DNA of 64,000 bases from Synaphobranchus kaupii (taxonomy: Eukaryota; Chordata; Actinopteri; Anguilliformes; Synaphobranchidae), in the NCBI GenBank assembly GCA_029718625.1, contig CM056377.1, positions 36,098,457 to 36,162,456 on the forward strand, given 5' to 3'. How positions within the stretch are numbered: position 1 is the first letter of the stretch; each line of letters starts with the position of its first letter. Shown here piece by piece: positions 13,005 to 25,099 of this stretch. The position numbers were made by a program, and so were the translations under genes. The notes under the pieces were generated by a model. It saw nothing but the letters and a program-made list of their open reading frames with translations. It had not been told where the DNA came from and searched no databases.

Positions 13005-13625
13005 CACACTTTTGTGTCTTATCTTCTCAGCGTCTTCACTATCGAGCAAAACTTCACAGCTCAGACAGCTTTGCGCTGTGATTCAAACTCAGCTGTCTGC
13101 ACTGGTACAGCGGGCAGCCAGCCGGGCACACAAGACAATGTATGAGACACGCGCTGATCCCTGGATTGATTACACAAAAGGCGTGGCCCATATGAAATGT
13201 GCTCTTATTGGCTGATGGTACCATTGAGATGTGTCAATCCGCGCCAAATACAAATCGGGCATGTGGAATTTTATATGCGGCTCATGTTCTTTCAATAGCC
13301 TTTGTTCTGTCGAACACAAACTGTTTACACGTTTAGAAAACAATGACATTGTCAATTATAAATGCCAAAAGCAGGCTTTAACAAAAGTTGCACGATGTTG
13401 TATTTCTACATTTAGATAATTTAGTCAGTGAAGTAACGAAGTAATAAAGTGATTGCTATCTCACAGCATAATTTTGAATATAAACATTTGGTTGACAACT
13501 TGCATCACCTCAGTCTGTAGTTTATTGCTGTAGAATGGGTTACTTAGAATGACATAATATGACCTGTGCTGTATATTTGAAATAAAAATGTTTGAGGCAC
13601 AATGTGTAGATGTATAATGTACATA

Positions 13626-14166
13626 CACTGCCTGGCCAAAAAAAAGTCGCCGTTGCACCCATCATGCATAGTGCCCACTGTACAAGCCTCTGGAGGCAGT
13701 GCTATGATCTGGGGTTGCTTCAATTGGTCAGGTCTAGGCTCAGCAACGTTATGCAGCAATAAAATGAAGTCAGCTGAGTAGGTGAATGTACTGAATGACC
13801 AGGTTATCCCATCAATGGGTATAATCCAGGACGACAATGCCAAGATTCATCGGGCTCAAATTGTGGTTTGAGTGGTTCAGGGAGCATGAGGAATCATTTT
13901 CACACATGAATTCCCCCCAGAGTCCAGACCTTAACCCCATTGCAAGTCTTTGGGATGTGCTGGAGAAGACTTTACGGAGTGGTTCGACTCTCCTGTCGTC
14001 AATACAAGAATACGGCCAAAAATGAATGCAACTCTGGATGGAAATAAATGTTGTGACGTTGCATAAGGTTGTTGAAACAATGCCACGACGAATGCGCGCC
14101 GTAATCAAAGTTAAAGGCGGTCCAACGAAATATTAGAGTGCGACTTTTTTTTTTGGCCAGGCAGTG
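13626..14166 (+). mobile_element. Internally deleted Tc1-like transposon
   Basis: Terminal inverted repeats CACTGCCTGGCCAAAAAAAA and its mirror at the right end are flanked by TA on both sides, the Tc1/mariner target. The inner plus strand is the decayed C-terminal part of a DDE transposase: MIWGCF, then QDDNAKIH (catalytic-region signature) and SPDLNPIASLWDVLE, interrupted by stops and frameshifts. At 541 bp it has lost the N-terminal half and cannot encode an active enzyme. Confidence 0.9.
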
Positions 14167-14169
14167 TAT

Positions 14170-15206
14170 ATTATTATGTAGTATAGTATGCAGAATTTTA
14201 AAATATTCACTATTCAAATGAATTCTCTGAAGGCAACACATTGTATCACACATAAAATTATTCCACACGTCAAAATGTTGCTTATCAGTTTCATCTTCAC
14301 ACTGTTTGTGAGTTGTTAGTCCTTCAGTTAAAGAAACTTGGACACATAATTGGCACATCTTGTAAACAATAACACGCAAACTAGACAGGTCAGCACAATT
14401 GATGAAAGTTAGTCGGTGTTGAGTTTTTTTTTGCTTTTGAGTCTGAGGGAATTCTGCAGGAAACCATGACCCATTGAATACTATTTTCACAGTCTGTGTA
14501 TATTTGAATGTTCTTGCTTGTAAACCTAATAGGCCTACGTGTTGTTTTGACACATGTCCCTTCTGAAAAGGTTCTAACTTCTGAAGGAGGCACGTCAGCC
14601 TGTTATAAATGTATGGCTGTGTTAGAATTAAACCCTTAAAGTCTAGATCTGATCAAAGGGTGGACTCGCCCTGTAACCATGTAGTGCAAATGAAACCCCT
14701 AACCCAAAGTTTCGTTTGAGTCCTTCCCCAGTCCTGAAATTATCCAATTAGTGTTGGGTTAGAACTTTAAAGGGTGGAGTCAAAGATGGAATTTTAGTCT
14801 GGAAAATCTATCCCGCAATCCAAATATACATATATACTGCATTTTTAACAGTTCATAGTTAATTAAAAGAACCTTGAATAGCATAACTGTAATCAGCTAA
14901 GAACAAGAGTTCTACCACTAAAATATTGGGTTGAATATGTTGTTAAAAAATCTAACGGCACAGTGTTTACAGATGACCTGTAAGACTGTACTTAAAATAT
15001 AAAAAAACAAAAAACATTGAGCAAATGAGGTTCCTATTTAACAATAATTTAATAAATTAGATTAATATACTTGATAAATTAAATTAGATATACTAATTGC
15101 ATTCATATACTCGTACACTAAAAGCTTTTACGTGTTAAATATACCCCTAAATTGAGGTGTTGATGCATATTTTGATACATTCATCCTCCAAATATTGCAA
15201 ATGTAC

Positions 15207-15241
<35 letters not shown>

Positions 15242-15737
15242 ATGCATGTATCTTTCCATCCATATCATATATTTCTTTATATAAATATAAAAACAACCAT
15301 CATACGTATTTTAGTTTAAACAATAAGAGTTAACTCATATGATTAAGCAATTGATCCTTTCCTAGAATGCATTGGCACAAGCAACTGCATCGAGACGCAA
15401 TCCCTTATTCACCCAGGCGTAATTACACTACTGTATGTCTGCTTGTGTAAAGAAGCGCAGATTCCAAGGTTGCCTGCTGAGCGAGCTTCCAGGATGGCGC
15501 TTAAACCAATGGACTGCTGAGGCATGAAAGTAGGTCATCGCCATGCCGTGAGAGGCGCAAATGCACCTTCTATCCTGCATGGCTGCGTTCATTTCCATGC
15601 TGTTTGTTCTCCCTTTGTTTCAAGACCTAACAGTAGCATTAACAGTCACATGACACCTAGGTAAATACTGTCAATACTGTTTCCGATTTTCTTTGTTTCC
15701 ATATTAGCAAGGGTGCAGAGTATAAATGGCTTTGGGT

Positions 15738-15768
<31 letters not shown>

Positions 15769-16454
15769 GGGGGTGTTCCACACACTGTTCATGCATGACT
15801 GGCCTTTTCTATGATCACATATGTAATATGGCTGATCTAACAGATTTGTTTTCTCTACAGTTGCATTATATCAGCAGTGTTGATGGGTTATTGTTTCTGT
15901 CTGTGCTCTGAGCACTCTGACACCAGCAGTGCCCATTTCACAAAGCAGAGAAGGCTGGAAAAAAACAACAACAATGGACGGGAAATCACGCAACAGGCTC
16001 AAACGCTCTCAGTTTTTCCAAGCCCAATGCCCAGTTCAACACTTGTGTACAATGTGCAATAATGTACATGTCGCAGGGATGACTCTTGCAAATTTACCTA
16101 TAGATAAAAATAAAACTACTAATTTCTCCCACAAGCTTGGCCACCCTTTCCCGATATAATGGGCCTGAGTAAACACTTCACATGCTGATGTTCAGCTAGC
16201 CTGCCCAGAGAGGTTAACCGTGCCTGGCTGTCTCTCAGGCTTTGTCTCAGCTGCTCCGGGTTATTTTGAGAGGTGGACAAAGAGGAATGGGATAGTTCAC
16301 ATACCAGCCGTCGCGGAACGACCCTTCTTCCACTGAAGGACTGGGCCACAGCACAAGTGTGGTTGTGTATAGTCCATTCTCACGAACCGCATCAGCAAGT
16401 TAATCATGTGCTAACATTGTCAAGTGGCTTCTACAGACCCCCCCATCATCTCAA
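14170..16454. other. Intergenic with simple repeats
   Basis: AT-rich sequence with a (GT)n tract at 15210-15240 and a tract of about 22 consecutive G at 15752-15773, preceded by (GT)n. No gene was recognised. The open frames at 15726-16349 are short and mutually overlapping. Confidence 0.5.
15752..15773 (+). repeat. Poly-G tract after (TG)n
   Basis: About 22 consecutive G residues follow a (TG)n run. Such a tract is prone to slippage and sequencing error, so its true length is uncertain. Confidence 0.9.
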
Positions 16455-16592
16455 GGGCCTGATTTACTAAGACATGTAGCACATGCAAAACGAATAACAC
16501 AACCAATGATTGGTGCAAAACAAATACTATGACCAATCATTGGTCATGTTATTGGTTTTGCACACGCTAAAGACCTTAGTAAATCAGGCTCC
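16455..16592. mobile_element. Short MITE with nested palindrome
   Basis: GGGCCTGATTTACTAAG on the left is mirrored by CTTAGTAAATCAGGCTCC on the right. Inside are ACCAATGATTGGT and ACCAATCATTGGT palindromes. The length is about 138 bp with no coding capacity. Confidence 0.8.
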
Positions 16593-19262
16593 AAGTCTTT
16601 ACACAAGTAGGTAGCATCTCTCACACTATCCTTCAGATTGAATTCCCATATTTAGTTAGCATTTTATTTACACTTGTAATATTGCAATGAGGCACGCAAA
16701 GCAGCAATTCAAATGTATGTATTTATTTTATTTAAAAGGGACAATGTACAGTTCAAACATAAATGTCACCATTTGATGCACCGTACCAGATTGTAGCTGC
16801 AAGCTAATTCGCATGTGTAATCACATTAGTTTGCATTAACAAAACAATTTATTAATATATTTGAAGTGCAATTTCCATATTCAGCTTATTCGTGGGAACA
16901 CTGTGTGTGACATTCAGGGAAAAACACCTTAGCAACTTCAAAATTGTCCCCAGAAAGCTGAGATAAAGAAAACATGAGTAAGATATATATTTTCTCCATT
17001 TCAGGTAAACATTTAAACGTTAAGCACTATTTTATTTTCGCATGATTACAGTGTTATAAAGCTATAATTTTCTTAGTTAATTTAGGCTTAGTTATGCAGT
17101 TATGAAACACTGTAAGAAATGTTTTTTGTTCTATCCTTACACTGCTTACAATACATGGCACAGCCTTAAAGCACTTAACTCTAATTACTTTAATTTAGCC
17201 TTGCCCAAAGGTTAACTGTAACCTTAAGTAGTACTGTAAAATACTGTAGTTTACAAATATGTGGTTGGCTGATACCCTGAGAACGTATAATTCTACTTGC
17301 AAAGAAAAAAATTGTAATTGTTACACCAAAGTCATTGAACCCCAACAGTCTGTCAATAAATCCCATCCCCTAGTTCATTATTGATTTTGACATAAATGGC
17401 ATCTAAAAGTTTCATTGTGATTTTGTTTTGATACGCATTATTAATAAATTCTGAATTTGGCTTTGATGGTCAGACCATGTATTATGTGTTGGTTCCTTCA
17501 TTCATTAAAGTCATGTTACCTGTAGCTGCCCTACTGTACCTCTGAGATGTGCAGTAGACTCAAAGCACAGCACAATTTTGTAAAGAAGTCATACATTTTT
17601 TTGAAGTGTTCCATCCTGGAGAACCCATGTATGCATTGCAGGGCATGTTTAACAGTGTTGAAAAATGGCTGGTGGGTGATGCACAATAACAGTTTTTTTT
17701 GTTTGTTTTAAGTTTTCAAAAACACTGTTGCACTCTCCTTTGAATGGTTTGTTGTTGGTGATTGCATTTATGCAATGTGATTGAAAATTGGACCGTTATT
17801 GTTAATTAAATAAATGCATGTACCTTTTACATCTTAGAGTCTTTACTCCATAATAAATTTGTTAGGGGGTGTCAGACATTTTTCCCTGGGAATGGCCTGA
17901 AGTTAAGCTAGTTAGATCATAATTGTAGTACAGTTGTCCTGTTAAAATATAATGAAAATATGTACTAACAGGCAGTGGAAATAACAAATTATAATAAAAA
18001 TGTTGTGCGTTCAAAGATCAAAGTGCGTGCAGTTTCTCTTTGTGTAGATTTAGGCAATAGCGGAAAATCTCTGCAAGGTAATCTAATAATTGAGGTAATA
18101 TTTCTCAATTGTTATACTTCTCAAGAATAATGTAAAGAGTCTCTACTGTAGGCCTAGCCTATATATGTATTTTTCTTGTTGTGGCTAAATGTTTTTTTCC
18201 ATGATTTCTTGCCCATAACCAGCCCACTGAGATACTGTATTTCTTCCATACAGCTAAATTGCAAAATAGTGTAGGAAAAGCCTTAACTTAGGAATCATGT
18301 TTACATGTTTGAAACAAAACCTGCTTCATGGCATTTTTCTATTGGTTCATTAATAGGGTGGCTAAGTTGTGAGGTCCATATGGATGGCCAATCTAAATAG
18401 CAAATAAAGAAGAAATAAGAACCTGATTTGTTGTAAATCTTGAAATAGCCTCATTTTAGTCCTTGCTGGTTTAGGCTAGGCTATACTGTCTGAAAAAGTA
18501 TCCTCAGTAGGATCACTAATGATAGGATAAATAAAGGGCCTAAATATTATAAATAATAAATTATTTAGTGATCCCTCCAAAATTATAGGTATTGTCGGGT
18601 ATGGTAGTTGGCAACAATGGATAACGTCGGTATTGGTATTCTAACGTCTTCCCTTGAAGCCCACCATTCCGATTTCCACCACAAGGTGGCAGCGACAAGC
18701 CGCCAATTTTACGGTATATTCCATTACGTTTCCAGTTTCAACAGAAGTTAACATGCAGCAAGGTTCTCCCTTTTGTCCAAATGTGCACACTGCAACTTCA
18801 CTGCTATCATAAAAAAAATTGAACTCCTACATTTCAATATTTGTACTCTACATAGGCCATACGGGGTTGTATGGGTTGCATGTGGAGTTTCATTTCACGT
18901 GTGCATCATTGTTGTAGCTTAGCCGCATATCAAATCTTCTTTATAAAGGGATGATGAAGCGGAAGATGGAATTGTCCAGCTACAAGCAACTGTGTGTGCA
19001 AGGTTTATGGTTGCAGTTTATAGTTTTCTGTTGTTTTATTTTTTCATTTATAGGCTAGTTATTGTTTTTCTAAGATGCAAAATAAACAATGAAACTTTAT
19101 TTAGGGAGCGAATTACAAAGGAACATTCTGTTGAAACGGCAATATGCAGAATATTAATTCCACTGTTTAATAACAATTTCATTTTATTTTTAGGGAAGTT
19201 TGAGCCTAAGAACTCATCCATAGACTGGGTATATACAATATGAAGTAGGAATATATATACAT
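16593..19262. other. AT-rich intergenic DNA
   Basis: No gene recognised. The only notable site is a CTCF-type motif at 18679-18692. Confidence 0.5.
18679..18692 (+). promoter_or_regulatory. Candidate CTCF-binding motif
   Basis: The string CCACAAGGTGGCAG matches the vertebrate CTCF core (CCACNAGGTGGCAG) at every fixed position. It lies between repeat-rich blocks and about 6 kb beyond the 3' end of aoc1. Occupancy cannot be judged from sequence. Confidence 0.4.
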
Positions 19263-19888
19263 GTGAGCACCATAATTCATTGGACAGTGGCACATTTTTT
19301 TAAGGGTTGTTTCTCCTGACCATTTTTCCTATTGAACTCTATGGAAAAATAAGTCAGGAGAAGAAACCCTTCAAGTTATCCATACATATCTACTGCATAT
19401 CTGGCAGCAGAGTGATGGTTTAAGACTTGTTTGATACGTCAGACCCTTGATGACTTAGAACTATTTAGCCAACCATGTGTTCCATACTGTTCCAGTGTAA
19501 TTTACAGCTAAATCTAGTCCCACCCCCCCAATTCCCATAGAGATCCATTCAAATGCAGAGAGTTATAGTATGGCTTGTAGGAGTACCAGAAAATAAGATA
19601 TCAATAGTCTTTTGATATTGTTGGGTCACAGACATCAGGAAGTCATGGCATGCAAAGGATACGCGACCAAATATTAAAAATGCGTACTTTATTCTACATT
19701 ATGTTAAACTGTGCAGCTACTAAAGGTTCTATAATTTCTAAACGGTTCATCCGATATGGATGAAAATACCCTCAAATTAAAACTGACAGTCTGCAATTCA
19801 ACCCATTTCATTGTCTCCTTTCAAACTCAATATGCTAGAGTACAGAACCAAAATAACAAAAATGTGTCACTGTCCAATGAATTATGAT
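19263..19888. mobile_element. Chimeric foldback element, mariner-type ends
   Basis: The outer ends GTGAGCACCATAATTCATTG and CAATGAATTATGATATATAT match the ends of the 57597-57872 MITE. The interior (about 19301-19680) is a diverged copy of the centre plus right arm of the 20432-21601 palindrome, for example CTCTATGG and CAGAGTGATGGTTT. It therefore appears to be a composite or recombined non-autonomous element. Confidence 0.7.
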
Positions 19889-20431
19889 ATATATATACCC
19901 TATATATAGCATAATGTTGTTGTACTCCAGCACAAGTTATTTGAAATAAAGCAATGAATGAGTGCTCAAACTGAAGACTGTCAGCTTAATTTGAGGGTAC
20001 TTACATCTATATCCAGTGATCCGTGTAGGAAATACAGCCATTTATATCAGACCCTATATACAGTATGTCCTGCCTGACTGCAAGCAATATGATGCTTGAA
20101 CTTTTTATTGGAGGTATTAACATCACTGACAAGAATTGTATCAACAAACACATTAGAGTTGTATTTCAGAGGGAAAGTAGTATCCTAGAGGACAATTTAT
20201 TTGGTCAAATTTGTTCTGCATCATCAGCTGGAAAATGGTATGGTCTCTGCCTTATAAATATTGTATTTCTAATAAAGCCAGGGAAATCCATTTCAAAATA
20301 CTTCACCACATTATATCCCAGAAATCTTTATATTTCTAACTTTGCTGAAATTAATAAAAACTCTACTACTTTTTGTGGAGTGGATCGTGAGTCTATCTGC
20401 CATTTATTCTTTTAATGTATTTTTATATGTA

Positions 20432-21601
20432 CAGTCAAGCCGGAAAGTCTCCCCACCCCTTTCACCTTCTCCACGTTTTATTACGTTACAGACATATTCC
20501 AAAATTGATTAAATTCCTTTTTTCCCTCAAAATTCTACACACAACACCCCATAATGACAATGTGAAAAAAGTTTTTTTGAGATTTTTGCAAATTTATTAA
20601 AAATAAAAAACTAAAATTTCTCATTTACATAAGTATTCATACCCTTTGCTTTAACATATTTTTAAAGTATCATATTTCATATTTGGTCGCATATCCTTTA
20701 CATGCTGTTACTTCCTGAAGTCTGTGACCATCAACATAAAAAAAACTGTCGATATCTTATTTTCAGGTACTGTTACAAGCGATACTATAACCTCTCTGCA
20801 TTTGAATGGATCTCTATGGAAATTGGGGGGTGAGACTAGATTCAGCTGTAAATTACACTGGTACAGTATGGAACACATGGCTGGCTAAATGGCTGTAAGT
20901 TATCAAGGGTCTGAGCTATCAAACGAGCCCCAAACCATCACTCTGTTGCCAGATATGGAGTAGATGTGGATGGATCACTGCAAGGGTTATTTCTCCGGAC
21001 TCATTTTCCTATAGAACTCTATGGGGAAAAAAGTCAGGAGAAACAACCCTTAAAGTGATCCATCCACATCTACTCCATATCTGGCAACAGAGTGATGGTT
21101 TGGGGCTTGTTTGATAGCTCAGACCCTTGATAACTTACAGCCATTTAGCCAGCCATGTGTTCCATACTGTACCAGTGTAATTTACAGCTGAATCTAGTCT
21201 CACCCCCCAATTTCCATAGAGATCCATTCAAATGCAGAGAGGTTATAGTATCGCTTGTAACAGTACCTGAAAATAAGATATCGACAGTTTTTTTTATGTT
21301 GATGGTCACAGACTTCAGGAAGTAACAGCATGTAAAGGATATGCGACCAAATATGAAATATGATACTTTAAAAATACGTTAAAGCAAAGGGTATGAATAC
21401 TTATGTAAATGAGAAATTTTATTTTTTTATTTTTAATAAATTTGCTAAAATCTCAAAAAAACTTTTTTCACATTGTCATTATGGGGTGTTGTGTGTAGAA
21501 TTTTGAGGGAAAAAAGGAATTTAATCAATTTTGGAATATGTCTGTAACGTAATAAAACGTGGAGAAGGTGAAAGGGGTGGGGAGACTTTCCGGCTTGACT
21601 G
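20432..21601. mobile_element. 1.17-kb palindromic foldback element, Tc1/mariner-type ends
   Basis: The element begins CAGTCAAGCCGGAAAGTCTC and ends with the reverse complement, flanked by TA on both sides (20430-20431 and 21602-21603). The two arms, each about 580 bp, are near-perfect inverted copies that meet around 21010-21018. Subterminal sequence (AAATTTATTAAAAATAAAAA, then CATTTACATAAGTATTCATA) is of a type common in fish Tc1 elements. No transposase remains. Confidence 0.85.
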
Positions 21602-21603
21602 TA

Positions 21604-24600
21604 TATTTTGGGATCATTTGTCTCAATACAGTGTCAAGACAAATGCAGATATAGGCCTACACATAATGGGGGAAAAAAAAGTTTTGATCTTGATGAGAAC
21701 CTTTCCCTCACGTTTGTGGTAAATTTATTTATATTAATGTCAAAATTTTGTGCATGTCCAATTCCCACCCTAATTTGAAATGTCCAATTGTCAAACCATG
21801 TTCATGGAGCAGCACAGGACACACGGGTATCATACCTCTGTGCAGAACCACAGCTTTCCTTCGAAACACGTGCCACCTCTTTCTCCCTAGGCACCATCGC
21901 CAAACTTGCACAAAGTGGAATCAAAGGAAGACCATGTCCAGTGTATACAAGTGTGTAAAGGAAGTTCCAAAATTTGACCATGAAGCCATGGCAACTGCCA
22001 TACTTTGCCATAGGCTACCATAAGTACTACGTAACCTTAACAAATTTGGATGCAATGAATACTATTATACAAATTTTATTTTGTCTCTTTATTTAGAAAA
22101 TTTCTTTAGAAAATAGTATATGAATAGTATATATATATATAGTACATTTTTCATTAATTTGGTACAATTTGCGGCATTTTATCAATTTTTAAGTTTGTCT
22201 GTTCAGCCAATTTGAAGCTATGGCCAAATTAATAACTGTCTTGGATGGGGCACATCACTGCATTGACATTTAGTGAACCTGGGCTTTAACAGGATATACG
22301 TACGTATCACCAGACAGTATAGCCAATGCATTTGTATTACATACTAAAAGTTTGTTCAAGAGAGAGGCATAATTATTATCCACCTTTGTGGCCATTGCAA
22401 ATTTACATTGTTTGGAATTAATTTCATGGTCGCATAGATAGGATTATGTTTGCTGTGATATTCGCACACTGTGTAATCCTCCTTGGAGAGGAGATGGAGT
22501 TCAGAGCCAGACGTCATGTATGCACAGTGTCAGAACTGTAAAAATTAACAAGGGGGATGGTAAGGTATGGGACATTTATATAGACATTTATAGGGGGTGG
22601 GTTTGTGGACTATGTAGTTCTGTTGGTGGTGGCAGGAGGAGGGGAGGGTGGGAGTTTACAGACCATTTTGTCTGGTGGTTTGGGGGGCATTGAGAATTTT
22701 GCCACATTCCTTTTATAATATAAAACAGGGGGTGGCTGTTTACTGAGTCAATAAAAATGAGAATCTTTCAAATTTTCATTTAGAGAGAGTAATGGCATAC
22801 CCCTCAATGATATTATTGTGTCCCAGGCGCTTTGATGGGTCCAGCACTGATTATGTAGCAGTGAGCTCTCCCAAGTTCAATCTGGTTGAGTCATGTGAGG
22901 TGACAGAAACTGAGGCTAAGTCTGAGCTAAGCTTTGTGGCACCCCTGCAAATGTGGGATTGCACCAACCGTAGTCTGGTAGTTTAGCACAGCACAGACGT
23001 ATGGTTAACATTAAATATTTGGTGAGAGCTCTCAAATCTGCAAAGAAAATATTCAAATCTGCTGGTTGGCAAGATCAATGTGTTGATAACTTGCTCAGGA
23101 CTGCAGTCGGCTTGGAGATAAGGATAGAGTCAAGAAGTGTTAAAACTGCACTGATATCATATCCTTTCTTGCTGCCTGCATGGAAATTGATACATTTTAG
23201 TTTTGCGGAAATAGATGAAGCAGGAAGAACAAAAGACAAACTACTTCAAGATTAGAGATTGACCCAGTCTTCAGAAGAAAATATTTGGTCTTTGGGAATA
23301 GGTTTATTATCTAAACATTTTAGCTTTATCTTAATCTTTTCTACCATTAGGAGCATGTATATTTCCATACAGTATTCATTTAATTAAGCTGTATTTTGTG
23401 TAGCACTGAATAAACATAGTACTCTTACAAACAATTGCACCATGGGGTCAAAATATTATTTAAAAAGGTTTTATGAGTTGTCCAACTTGTTTTCTTGTTG
23501 ATGCGTGTAACAGTTGGCAATGGTGAAATAGCATTGACATCCAAAATCCAACCAAAATTATTCCAATATCGTGTGACTAGTGTTTAAATTTTTTTTTAAA
23601 TTTAGTCTGTTAAAAGCTTGAATTTATTAGTTATGCTATCACCAAATTTGTGTTTTTTTTTTTGTGTTGCTCTGCACAGTTCCTTGTGTGTTTTGTGTTG
23701 CCGTCTCCCAGGGCAACCTCGCAGGTGTATCCCGGATTGTTTGTTGGGAGATTCCAGACGGAGTGCCAGGATCTATTTGCTCAAGCAGCTCTGTCCTGTT
23801 GGGTATGAAAGCATTCCTGCCAGGCCTGCTGGGATCCAGGAGCCAGACAGTAGCTGATCCCAGCGTCCTGCATCCTGGATGCTCTGGGCCACTAAACCCT
23901 GTCCATGGAGACCTGTCAGGATTATGAGTCTCTCTGGTTTCTTACACAAGGAGGTAAGCACGCAAACCATATGAGCCAGGGGGAGGGGATGGGTAGTTGG
24001 GATCACCCTTCTCTTAAAGAATTAAAGATGCTGATACCTTTTGTTCATAAACAACCGAATTCTTTCACTTTTGCCGCAAACTAATCTTTTGACTTTAACC
24101 GTAGACTTGGTTGCTGGAAAACAAACTTAATTGGTTCAGTCAATGCCCGTAGTGGGAAGGAAAAAAGCTTTTATTAACATCCTGTTTTGTATTGATAGTT
24201 CTGAAAGGTGAGGTTTACTGTTTCTGAATTCACATATTCATAATATTTGAATATACTGTATCACTTACATGTTTTATTTAAATGCGAATGTAGGTAAACT
24301 TTGAAAGGCAATATTGAGGAAAATATCAAAAGCAGGATAGAATGTGTGTGACAAAAGAATAAACTCATGAGCTGCAGCATGTCTACAACGTAATTTGTTT
24401 TTCAATCAGAAGTTAATGTATAGGACATGTATAGTGCATGTATTTTCCGAAAAAATATAGAAATGAATAATATGCCAAGCTACAAATTCCCAGTGTAAAA
24501 ATAGTTAGGAACCACCACATTTCATGAAGCATGTATCATGAAACACAATTTTTGAGCATCTGACTAGCAGGTAAACATTAAATACAAAATAGTAAAAAAA

Positions 24601-24829
24601 CAAACCCAAAAAACAAATACAAGAAAGATTGTTTCAGGCATGAATGTAATGCTATTACAGATGCTACAAAACTAAGATTTTGTGAACAATGCTTTGTATT
24701 TACATTCATTGGATTTCATTTGCTCGCTGTTCAGCTACAAGGCTCATTTGAGTGATATAATAAAAAATAGTCTATGGTCTGTTGAATCTTTCATGCAGAG
24801 ATGAGAAAAGCTCTCTGAAAATGTATGTT
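21604..24829. other. Region downstream of aoc1, no gene recognised
   Basis: A G-rich stretch lies at 22600-22690. Open frames at 22792-22986 and 23001-23255 and a GC-richer patch at 23690-23930 have no recognisable domain. On the minus strand AATAAA (forward TTTATT at 24273-24278) could serve aoc1 as a distal polyadenylation signal, which is weak evidence. Confidence 0.45.
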
Positions 24830-25099
24830 TCAGACTCCAGAGTATGTACCATCGTAGACGAATGGCTTGTTCGAAACACAGTGGCCCACAACCTCGGGCG
24901 TCCATCGCTGCACCTCTGGCTTCTTGTCCTTCCCTGGACGAACAATGACCGTGCTCTTGGAGGAAAGAGATGGGTCCTCGTTGAAGAAGTTGAAGGGGCG
25001 AAGGAAGAAGCCCACCGAATTACCGGGTGTGCCTGTGTTGGGGATGTCCTCAGAGTGCGGGATATGTAGGAAGCCCACCGTTACCCAGGCAACCAGATC
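24830..25099 (-). CDS. aoc1: aoc1 terminal coding exon (residues 654-742)
   Basis: An acceptor CTTTGCAG precedes [20 protein letters not shown], which fits the copper amine oxidase copper-ligand signature (third copper His). [18 protein letters not shown] follows, then the C-terminal tail ending YDGTYSGV and a TGA at 24830-24832. The exon gives 89 residues, close to the human terminal segment. Confidence 0.95.
   Translation of the reverse strand, partial: DLVAWVTVGFLHIPHSEDIPNTGTPGNSVGFFLRPFNFFNEDPSLSSKSTVIVRPGKDKKPEVQRWTPEVVGHCVSNKPFVYDGTYSGV

Noticed and set aside
13999..14553. 184-codon minus-strand open frame
   Set aside because: It runs through the right end of the decayed Tc1 element on the non-coding strand and has no domain; an accidental frame.
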